This document shows positions 1 through 6,476 of a DNA stretch of 12,976 nucleotides, in pieces (within the stretch, counting starts at the first letter, position 1; each line of letters begins with the position of its first letter). Position numbers and translations under genes: made by a program. The notes below the pieces were generated by a model that was given only the letters and a program-made list of their open reading frames with translations, was not told the origin of the DNA and did no database searches. Source of the stretch: Spongospora subterranea (taxonomy: Eukaryota; Endomyxa; Phytomyxea; Plasmodiophorida; Plasmodiophoridae); assembly GCA_900404475.1 (NCBI GenBank), contig OUQQ01000722.1, positions 9,982 through 22,957 on the forward strand. The letters run 5' to 3'.

Positions 1-690
1 TTCCCGTACAGGAATGTATGGATTTGGCTCGAGACTGGGGTTGCCCCTACGTGGAATGCTCCGCCAAACAAAACCTGAACGTCGACGAAATATTCCGCCT
101 ATCGCTGCAGGAAATCGATCGCTTCAGCGACGATGATATCACGCAATCACCGATTAATTGGATGGGTCGTGTCACCTCAACTTTTACTTCCTATGCATCG
201 CTTACCAGTAGTCTCACCGCTCTTGCCACTCTTTGTCTCATTTGGGGCGTCGCCATTTTTGGTTTGGCTTCGTGGGTGGGAACCACGTCCAGAGGCGACG
301 ACAAAGCCAACGTCGAGGCTTATCGTGAGGCGCTAAGATTCTCACGCTTTTTTATTTGCTAACCGGTTGTCTTCAGTTCTTTTCGGGTTGGGATTAGCGA
401 CGACATTTAGTTCAATTTTGGGCCTTATCGGAGTGAAGACTTTACGTCGAAACTACCTATATTGGTTCTCATTGACGTTGCTGCTGTTGCTAATAACCGA
501 GGTGATGCTTTACGCATTGTCATGGCCGATTGGAATGGCGTCAGTGATGATGGCTGGCCTCGGTGCGATCGGAGTGTCAATCCAAGCGACAACAGCGATT
601 TGCTCTTGGCGATTGCAGCGAGATTTGCGGCATGTTATTCCCGACACATTAGAGCATTATGTACCCATTCCATCCGATATATATCCATGA
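1..690 (+). CDS. Ras-like small GTPase (C-terminal part) fused to a four-helix membrane module; 5' partial
   Basis: Exons are <3..324 and 377..690; the 52-nt intron 325-376 runs from GTGAGG to TTCAG with a branch-like GCTAAC at 358-363. The 211 visible residues begin inside a Ras-family G domain. The G5 motif CPYVECSAK (residues 14-22) is followed by NVDEIF and the final helix, as in Ras/Rap/Ral proteins. G1-G4 lie outside the window. No CaaX box follows. Instead the frame runs without a stop through a short linker into four hydrophobic segments at about residues 70-92, 109-127, 135-156 and 160-182, then a hydrophilic tail of about 25 residues ending in IYP. Segments 2-3 resemble a tetraspanin TM2-TM3 pair, but the large loop before TM4 is missing. 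A regulatory GTPase anchored in a membrane is inferred. The alternative is a second gene starting at the Met at 162, but no stop or splice signal demands it. Confidence 0.7.
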
Positions 691-748
691 GAAAACTTCT
701 CAGACCACAAAGGCAATAAATACATATTTAGAGATCGATTTTTAATTC

Positions 749-1235
749 TTATGAGTCGTCGATGGCCATTATATCTTTCGATGAGCTGATAATCTGCTCA
801 ACGCGGTTGATGGATTTCGTGCTCTGAATCAAATCAGTGTTGAACTGGATCGCATGTTTCTGACATGAACGAATTGTCCCCCCGAGATGGATAACACGTG
901 CCAACACTTTCCTTTGCTCGTACAACGTCATTAGAGATAGCGCCGCCCATATCAACTGATGATGTGCTCTGGCACATCTGATGATCACCAAACCCGTCAG
1001 ATTATTCAAATACTTCACTGGCGATGATTTCAGTTAGAATGACACATGATCCAATTGTGGAAGCCGCCGCACCTTGAGTTGCCTGTAGGCACAATGCGCT
1101 GCCAAAGTCGCCGAACCCATCGCGGATCAGCTTGCGAAGATGGCGCTGCAAAGCGGTCGCCGAGAACGATTGATCAACCTTACCGTCGCCCCAGACCAGT
1201 TGGACCAAGAGATATCGGTTCTTGAACCGGACCAT
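749..1235 (-). CDS. POP5: Ribonuclease P/MRP protein subunit POP5
   Basis: Exons on the minus strand are 1235..1073 and 1017..749, giving 143 residues. The 55-nt intron 1072-1018 starts GTGCGG, ends GCCAG and holds TTCTAACTG as branch site; splicing restores a Val codon (G|TG). The start MVRFKNRYLL matches the family's typical MVRFK-RYLL opening, so the Met at 1235 was chosen although the frame stays open upstream. Exon 2 carries the other family blocks: TGLVIIRC, the Q-LIWAALSLMT segment and HLGGTIRSCQK with the following Q-N. Length is normal for eukaryotic POP5. In the family this small RNA-binding protein pairs with RPP1/RPP30 in RNase P and RNase MRP, which act in tRNA 5' maturation and rRNA processing in the nucleus and nucleolus. 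The gene converges on the Ras-like gene with only 58 bp between the stop codons. Confidence 0.93.
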
Positions 1236-1240
1236 GATAA

Positions 1241-1276
1241 GCAAAAATCCGGATCCAGATCCGGGTGGATTTTTGC
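1241..1276. repeat. Imperfect palindrome just upstream of the POP5 start
   Basis: GCAAAAATCC at 1241-1250 is the exact reverse complement of GGATTTTTGC at 1267-1276. Inside, CCGGATC (1249-1255) and GATCCGG (1258-1264) pair across a 2-nt loop. The whole can fold as a 15-bp stem with a 4-nt bulge (GTGG) on one side. It ends 5 bp before the POP5 ATG, so it lies in the POP5 5' leader or core promoter. A dyad operator or RNA hairpin is possible; function is unknown. Confidence 0.6.
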
Positions 1277-1430
1277 GGACTCCGACGTGCTCCAGAATGA
1301 TGAAACTTACCGAAATCGATATTTTCCTGCCGAACTGTTTTTTTGCAGGTTCCGTTTGTATAAACCGAGTTTCCACAAACACCTTGTTTTAACAAAACTT
1401 ATTTTTCTGAAACATCGCTCATTATCGCTG

Positions 1431-1719
1431 ATGTCCTTCACAAAGGTTGGCGATATCAACGATGAACCAGGAGCAGGCGCTGCAAATGATGAGGAAATGG
1501 CGAAAGAAGCTACATTCGTAAGACAAGCACATGTGGCTGTATGTTTGAGGAACGATCTAATCGTTGCCAGAGGGGACGGCCGTAGAAAACCTGCCGGAGC
1601 AACCAAAACCCGAACTGAATAGTGTCGGGTCATATGCTCATACCTCGTTAGCAAAACCCAATCAAACAGAATTCCGAATAAGTTCCAGCAGACTAGAGTT
1701 CTACGCGGTGACAAGATGA
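1431..1719 (+). CDS. Weak candidate small spliced gene, unknown function
   Basis: An ATG at 1431 opens an acidic N-terminus (GDINDEPGAGAANDEE) on the strand opposite POP5, 195 bp from the POP5 start, an arrangement that could share a promoter. A GTAAGA donor at 1518 follows TTC. If it is joined to the AG at 1571-1572 (55-nt intron with GATCTAATC as branch), the frame continues for 48 codons (start GTAVENLPEQ, end EFYAVTR) to TGA at 1717-1719, 77 residues in all. The more usual acceptor CCAG at 1567-1570 hits a stop after four codons in this frame. From an ATG at 1462 in another frame, that same acceptor gives a short basic protein starting MNQEQALQMMRKW. I do not recognise any of these products. 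A competing 152-codon open frame runs on the minus strand (1307-1765). Real coding here is unproven. Confidence 0.2.
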
Positions 1720-1900
1720 GTTGACCCCGATTACAATCTATCCTACAGGAGTAAATACGCTTCAAAATTTTATTCTTTCAGAACTAAGTAAATACAGTAA
1801 TACACAAAAAAAAACACGGTTTTAGAGGTCGAGATACAGAACCCCGTCCACAGTCTCTTTTTCGAATTACTTTGGGGCGAAGCAATTTCAGCAAGTACTG
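1720..1900. other. AT-rich stretch with no recognisable gene
   Basis: Low-complexity, AT-rich sequence with a run of nine A at 1807-1815 and GTAAATAC occurring twice (about 1751 and 1787). No coding frame, tRNA or repeat boundary is evident. It leads directly into the left arm of the foldback element. Confidence 0.5.
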
Positions 1901-2301
1901 TAGTGCTTTTTTGCAGTTTGCTCATCGTGACCAAACGACTTATAGATAAAAGTCCTGGATGTCGCGTCCGCCACGCCTTGCGATATCATGGTATCAGTTG
2001 TCTTCCGAATTGTCTGCGGCGACACATGATAGTCAGGACGAAACCTTTCACCAAGTGTGTGGGACACTCAAAGTATTGGAGGCGGTGAACGAATTTCGAC
2101 ACTTACCGCTTGAACAACGACACAGTCGCAGGATAGAGTCCCACACACTTGTTGAAAGGTTCGTCCAGACTATCATGGGTCGCCGCAGACAATTCGGAAA
2201 ACATTTGACACGATTGTATCGCAGGGCGTGGCGGACGCGACAACCACGACTTTGCTCTATAAGTCGTTCGGTCACGACGAGCAAACTGCAAAGAAGCACT
2301 A
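1901..2301. repeat. Long inverted repeat (foldback/MITE-like element)
   Basis: The left arm at 1901-2069 and the reverse complement of the right arm at 2136-2301 align along their whole length, about 168 bp each. By eye roughly 20 positions differ, plus two short indels near the inner ends, so identity is about 85-88%. The spacer, 2070-2135, is 66 bp. Outer ends read TAGTGCTT; inner ends are AAGTGTGTGGGACACTC on the left and its partner beginning GAGTCCCACAC on the right. No transposase and no clear target-site duplication are visible. Differences fall at all codon positions in every frame, so the arms do not look constrained as protein. It may be a non-autonomous foldback transposon, an inverted duplication or a dsRNA-forming hairpin. 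The right arm overlaps the 3' end of the uncertain minus-strand frame at 2103-2792. Confidence 0.85.
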
Positions 2302-2792
2302 CGTGTCAGCTTCATGAAGTTCCTATCGGCTCTTCTCTCATCATCCCTGACCTGACGAGCTTCTTCAAGTTTTGCCTCTCTTTCGTCCCTCTCTTTCTGT
2401 ACTCCAAATCTCGCCCAATCTGTTTCGTTCCCATCATCAGCACCAATGATAAGAGGTTGTCTGTCCCCGGATTTCGCGAGAGGTTTTTAGACGCTTTGCC
2501 GCCGTTTGCGACATTGTTGACGGAGAGGGGCTGTATTGGTCAACCGGCGTGTCATGCCGATCACCTGGTTTGGAGTTCTGCCCGATCTGCCGCATGCTCT
2601 CGCGGGCGCAACAAGGGCAGCGCCGACACCACCACTGTCCGCTGGGGGGACTCGAATTATTTGGCCGCTTTCCTGAATCTCTTGATCCCAGCCGCCAGAA
2701 TCGTCGTCCGGGTCATCATGAGAAACATCTACGCTTCCAGCCAGCGAAGGAAAAAATGGCACCTGATCATCTTCAAACGACGCCACACTCAT
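2103..2792 (-). pseudogene. Uncertain acidic/coiled-coil reading frame, interrupted by one in-frame stop
   Basis: From ATG at 2792 the minus strand encodes an acidic start (MSVASFEDDQVPFF, then DDPDDDSGGW) and stays open to a TAA at 2487-2489. The same frame then resumes and reads a charged, helix-like segment (KERDEREAKLEEARQVRDD) at about 2370-2420, typical of coiled coils. It continues through the right arm of the foldback to TAG/TAA-type termination at about 2103. Thus one frame of about 230 codons is broken by one stop. Either a small intron removes the stop or the frame is decayed. Candidate splice sites exist (GTGATCGGC after AACCAG at about 2559; GGGACAG at about 2468), but I found no pair that gives a convincing model. 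Charged C-terminal coils of this kind occur in transposon-derived Myb/SANT proteins, but no such domain is visible. Function unknown. Confidence 0.35.
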
Positions 2793-3023
2793 TTTCTGTT
2801 GAATTGAGCACTGCGAACGTTTCGCCCTAACAACCAATCAGGATCTCCTAATATATCAACAGTCAGCACATTAGTTAAACAGCCAAAACAGCATTGGATA
2901 CAACCGGTGGTTTTTAGATTGCCGCAAACTGTCGAATTTACGCGCAAAGACTCCATGTCTCGCAACTCGAAACCTTTAGGAAGGTGTGTATTGTAACCAG
3001 ACTGGAGGTCTTCCCATTGTAAT
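2793..3023. other. Intergenic stretch with no recognisable feature
   Basis: It contains CCAATCA at 2834-2840 and TTAGTTAAACAG at about 2870, both unremarkable, and no frame with recognisable protein character. It would be the promoter side of the uncertain minus-strand frame that starts at 2792. Confidence 0.4.
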
Positions 3024-3477
3024 GCCCCCCTTCAACCAGAGTGAGCACGCCTATGACAAATTGATCAAGGGTTTGGGCGGTGAACCCTCTTCCTCGTCGT
3101 TTGCCTGTTAACCCGGCTTTCTTTGCCAACATGGTGATGATGTGGTGAGAAGTGAGAACGCTACCTGGCGCTCCTTGGCAAGCCCGCCAAAATCATCATA
3201 CCGAAGGGCGTTAAAATCATCGAACGTCAAAGTCGTCATACAAAGCGCGCCAAAACCTCCAGCATGTACATACAGAATTTGCGTCAGTGTTCGCACAAAT
3301 TGTGTTTGCGCGGTTTTTGGCAGTCACCCACTGTTATTCTGGAAAAAGGAGCGCCAACGATACGGTACGGCAGTGGTATTTAACAACAGGTGAAGAGGCT
3401 GCGTATGAACCGGGGAAATCACGTGTTGATTTGGGCCAGGCCATTACTGCAGCTCCATCGTCATTGTCTAACGGCTG
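3024..3477. repeat. 455-bp direct copy 1, ends at a single N
   Basis: This stretch matches 3479-3933 at a constant offset of 455 with about eight substitutions and no indel (about 98% identity by eye). Substitutions include C3029/T3484, and differences in the ATCAAGG, GGCGTTAAA, TTTGGCAG and GTTATTCT stretches. The copy stops exactly at the only ambiguous base, N3478. Minus-strand frames of about 60 codons occur in both copies (for example HAGGFGALCMTTLTFDDF), but they are short, resemble no known family and break at the same places. Confidence 0.9.
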
Positions 3478-3478
3478 N
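3478..3478. other. Ambiguous base; probable contig join
   Basis: The only N in the window lies exactly between two near-identical 455-bp copies. Sequence after the second copy (GCCTGGGCG from 3934) also continues naturally from the end of the first. This is what results when two contigs that overlap by 455 bp, and differ by allele, are placed end to end. Confidence 0.75.
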
Positions 3479-3933
3479 GCCCCTCTTCAACCAGAGTGAG
3501 CACGCCTATGACAAATTGATCGAGGGTTTGAGCGGTGAACCCTCTTCCTCGTCGTTTGCCTGTTAACCCGGCTTTCTTTGCCAACATGGTGATGATGTGG
3601 TGAGAAGTGAGAACGCTACCTGGCGCTCCTTGGCAAGCCCGCCAAAATCATCATACCGAAGGGCGCTAAAATCATCGAACGTCAAAGTCGTCATACAAAG
3701 CGCGCCAAAACCTCCAGCATGTACATACAGAATTTGCGTCAGTGTTCGCACAAATTGTGTTTGCGCGGTTTTTGGAAGTCACCCACTGTTATACTGGAAA
3801 AAGGAGCGCCAACGATACGGTACGGCAGTGGTATTTAACAACAGGTGAAGAGGCTGCGTATGAACCGGGGAAATCACGTGTTGATTTGGACCAGGCCATT
3901 ACTGCAGCTCCATCGTCATTGTCTAACGGTTGG
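3479..3933. repeat. 455-bp direct copy 2, upstream region of the AP endonuclease gene
   Basis: This second copy ends 16 bp before the AP endonuclease start codon, so it would form that gene's promoter and leader. If the duplication is an assembly artefact, only one copy exists in the genome and the true distance from 2792 to 3950 shrinks by 455 bp. It carries the internal short-motif cluster described at 3640-3710. Confidence 0.85.
3640..3710 (+). promoter_or_regulatory. Cluster of E2F-like CGCC/TAAAA motifs upstream of the AP endonuclease gene
   Basis: Three similarly oriented sites occur in 71 bp: CGCCAAAAT at 3640-3648, GCGCTAAAAT at 3663-3672 and GCGCCAAAA at 3702-3710. A nearby TTGCGCGG lies at 3761-3768. 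All resemble the E2F consensus (TTTSGCGC) read from the other strand. They sit in imperfect 22-bp units that share ATCATC or GTCGTC. The next gene downstream on this strand, at 3950, is a DNA repair gene. E2F-type cell-cycle control is an inference from motif shape alone; simple internal repetition is the alternative. Confidence 0.3.
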
Positions 3934-3949
3934 GCCTGGGCGATACTTC

Positions 3950-5254
3950 ATGCCGGATACTCAGCCGAAACGGACTGCGCTACAGGTTCTGGAAAATGAT
4001 GGTGGTTTGGTGGCGAAACGTGCCAAACTGTCTACTCAGCCATCTGATACAGCTCCGATTCTTCGACGCTTAGCATTCTGTCAGATTCATGCGATGCCTT
4101 CAAAGTGGCTCGTTTAACAGTTGATTCAGGGAATGTTAATGGGCTTAGGGCGATAGCCAAGGTACTTGAAATATGTTGTCGGTTATCGGCCCAATCATGC
4201 TCAGTCAGAAACCCGATATCCTTCCCAATTTTCTGAAAGATCACGAACCGGATATTATATGCTTGTCCGAGGTCAAATGTAGAACAGAAGATAATCCATG
4301 GGATGTATCCAAGTTTGGATATAAATGCATTATGAACAGCGCTACAGTTAAAAAGGGTTCCTATTCAGGCACTGCGTATGTTTTCGATCATTTAAACAGC
4401 ATGCGACAAATTGAATACAATGCAGAATCTACACCAAACTTGAACCGATGTCTGTTTCGAAAGGAATTGGTCAGTTCAAATATTCAGGATCGAGCAAAAC
4501 AAAATTGATCTGAGGTTTCAGGCGAATGCGATGATGAAGGGAGGGTAATCACCATGGAGCTGCCAGATTATTACGTCGTTTGTGTTTATGCTCCAAGTAT
4601 TTAGCTGAGTTCAATCATATCTCCGCAATGCTGATGGGCATTGTAGATTCCGGCGCCAAGCTCGACCGCCTTTCCTATAGAACCACCACATGGGATGGGA
4701 AGTTTCGGGAACACGTCTGTAAACTTCAAAAGACAAAACCCGTTATCCTCGCCGGGGATTTCAACGTTGCTCGTACTCACTTTTATTCGTTGATTGCTTG
4801 CAACTCAGAGGTGTTTTTAGATCTGGAAATTGATGTTCACGATCCGATTTCCAACCGTAATAAGGTTAGTAAGTTCCTTGAGAGTATCTTGTCAGCTGAG
4901 CGAGGCTTGTTTCCAGACTTCAGGGTTTTGTGATCAGGAGCGAGAAAACTTCTCACAATTGCTAGATGAATGCAAACTGGTTGACACATATCGAAAGTTT
5001 CATCCGCACGAGACGATAAAATCGTACACGTACTTGTAAGTCTACAGGATTTCCTTTTATCAAATTCTTTATTCCATTGTTTCTCTTGCAGTAGCTATAG
5101 ATTCAACTGTCGCATGAAGCAGAAGGGCTGGCGTGTCGATTACGTTCTGGCTTCCGAGTCATTAATGAATAAGATTGCTTCAGTGGACGTCGTTCAAGAA
5201 CAAACTGGCAGCGATCATCTTCCCATTGTACTTCATTTCAACACAGAAACTTGA
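3950..5254 (+). CDS. AP endonuclease, ExoIII/APE1 family (nine exons)
   Basis: Exons 3950..4079, 4130..4161, 4209..4375, 4426..4469, 4522..4596, 4647..4772, 4821..4864, 4917..5035 and 5092..5254 give 299 residues. The eight introns are 47-56 nt, all GT-AG and all frame-consistent. The family blocks appear in order: WNVNGLRA (44-51, the Trp made by splicing T|GG), DIICLSEVKC with metal-binding Glu75, YSGTAIYTK, DDEGRVIT, YAPNSG with Tyr147, KPVILAGDFNVA with Asp187 and Asn189, GWRVDY, and GSDHLPI with the catalytic Asp287-His288 pair. The short basic N-terminus (KR-AKL) resembles the tail of APE1. There is no C-terminal extension with a GRF zinc finger, so it is APE1-like rather than APN2-like. 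Family role: cutting DNA 5' to abasic sites in base-excision repair, in the nucleus and possibly mitochondria. Met3950 starts the predicted protein; the frame is open upstream with another Met at about 3860. Confidence 0.93.
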
Positions 5255-5537
5255 TTTGAGAATACTGCTATTAATAATAAATGTTGTCGTCTTTCATACT
5301 GGCAGCGTTCATCTTTCTCCAAAATTCTTCTTATTAACAACAGTTGTCGGACGAATGGGACCTCGGCATCTCTGCAGGCAAGCCAGTAAATATAGAGGGC
5401 GCAACCGGGTCTCTCAATCACACCAACGCCCGATAAGCGAAAAACTGTCAGGTTTACAGAAAATTGAGATCTATTAGCAGAATACGCTTTCCAGCAAAGA
5501 AGTTGAGTGCAAGTTCAATGGTATAAAAGAATTTTAT
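5255..5537. other. Convergent 3' region, no gene seen
   Basis: This 283-bp stretch separates the stop codons of the AP endonuclease (+) and RPS2 (-) genes and should hold both 3' UTRs. I looked for tRNA (no A/B-box cloverleaf), C/D snoRNA (no C box paired with a D box) and small proteins. A minus-strand frame of 62 codons (5233-5421) is open but overlaps the repair gene's last exon antisense and has no family character. Confidence 0.5.
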
Positions 5538-6368
5538 CTATTCAGCGGACGGGACAGCCTTCTCGGCGAGCTTGCTCTGGGCGATGAGCAAGTCACTGAA
5601 CTCCTGGTATGGCGATGGCTCGAACTTGGTTGGGGTCCAGTCGCTCGGGGTCAAGTAGGAGTAGGTCTTGCAGACGGCGTTGAAAGTCGCCATGACGAAG
5701 TTGCCAAGGGTGCGCGTAGTACCGCTGGACGATGTGTAGACATCGTGTAAACCGGCGTAGGACAACAGCTTCTTTGGGACACGAGCGGCGACAATACCAG
5801 TACCACGAGGAGCCGGTACCAAACGGACCCGAACCGATCCGCACTTGCCGGTGACCTTGCAAGGAACAGTGTGGACATCGCCGAAAGTGGAGCCCCAGTA
5901 TCCGCGGCGGATTGGGACAACGGAAAGCTTGGCGGCGATGATGGCACCGCGAATAGCAGTAGCGACTTCCTTGCTGCATTTGACACCGAGACCAACGTGG
6001 CCGTTGCTGTCGCCGACAACGACGAAGGCTTTGAAGCGGGTACGTTGACCGGCACGGGTCTGTTTCTGAACAGGGGTAATCTTCATCACCTCATCCTTGA
6101 GTTTATCACCAAGGAACTTCTCAACGATCTGGTATTCCTTGATGGGCAGGGAGAAGCGGTAGATATCCTCGAGCGAGGTGATCTTATCAGCCATAACAAG
6201 GCGTCCAAGCTTCGTCACGGGAACCCATTTGGCCTCATCACGGGGACCACGGCCACGGCGAGGACCACGACCACGGCCACGACCTTCACCGCGTCCTCCG
6301 CCACGTCCAAAGCCCCGGCCGAAGCCACCGCGCTCGCCATTGGTAGGCGCTCCACCAAAGTCAGCCAT
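5538..6368 (-). CDS. RPS2: 40S ribosomal protein S2 (uS5)
   Basis: A single 276-residue exon runs from ATG at 6368 to TAG at 5538. Residues about 5-40 are an Arg-Gly-rich tail ([18 protein letters not shown]), typical of eukaryotic RPS2. The S5 N-terminal RNA-binding domain follows at about 90-155 ([20 protein letters not shown], then [20 protein letters not shown]). The S5 C-terminal domain comes next ([36 protein letters not shown]). The tail YLTPSDWTP also matches the family. Length is close to the usual figure. It sits at the head of the small-subunit mRNA entry channel. The gene lacks introns while its neighbours carry 3-12. It follows the mitochondrial IleRS gene on the same strand, with its own 108-bp upstream gap. 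Confidence 0.98.
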   Translation of the reverse strand: MADFGGAPTNGERGGFGRGFGRGGGRGEGRGRGRGPRRGRGPRDEAKWVPVTKLGRLVMADKITSLEDIYRFSLPIKEYQIVEKFLGDKLKDEVMKITPVQKQTRAGQRTRFKAFVVVGDSNGHVGLGVKCSKEVATAIRGAIIAAKLSVVPIRRGYWGSTFGDVHTVPCKVTGKCGSVRVRLVPAPRGTGIVAARVPKKLLSYAGLHDVYTSSSGTTRTLGNFVMATFNAVCKTYSYLTPSDWTPTKFEPSPYQEFSDLLIAQSKLAEKAVPSAE

Positions 6369-6476
6369 TGTTCGTAATGTTCAGGATTCTGGGATGAAGG
6401 GATACTGCGTGGCGGACTCCGAAAATAACAAATATATGAACACTCGCTCTAAGGAAATATATGTTTGAGAGTGACT
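6369..6476 (-). promoter_or_regulatory. Short RPS2 upstream region
   Basis: Only 108 bp lie between the RPS2 ATG and the stop of the upstream IleRS gene. This stretch must contain the RPS2 core promoter and 5' leader as well as the IleRS 3' end. It is AT-rich near 6420-6465 (AACAAATATATGAA) and pyrimidine-rich near the ATG on the minus strand. No clear TATA box position can be assigned. Confidence 0.45.

Noticed and set aside
1140..1622. Plus-strand open frame of 160 codons overlapping POP5
   Set aside because: Its first part is antisense to POP5 exon 1, which has clear family motifs. Only the part after 1431 was kept as a weak candidate.
1959..2807. Plus-strand open frame of 282 codons, the longest in this stretch
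   Set aside because: It runs through both arms of the foldback and lies antisense to the charged coiled-coil-like frame. Its left-arm counterpart frame contains a stop just upstream, and the product has no family character.
3023..3933. True tandem duplication or satellite
   Set aside because: There are only two copies, the junction is the sole N in the window, and flanking sequence joins smoothly if one copy is removed; an assembly overlap explains this more simply.
5330..5440. Possible tRNA in the convergent region
   Set aside because: No seven-base acceptor stem, anticodon stem or GTTCRA loop could be placed on either strand.
5871..6377. Plus-strand open frame of 168 codons
   Set aside because: It is exactly antisense to RPS2; the Thr/Ala-rich composition is a mirror of the Arg-Gly tail.
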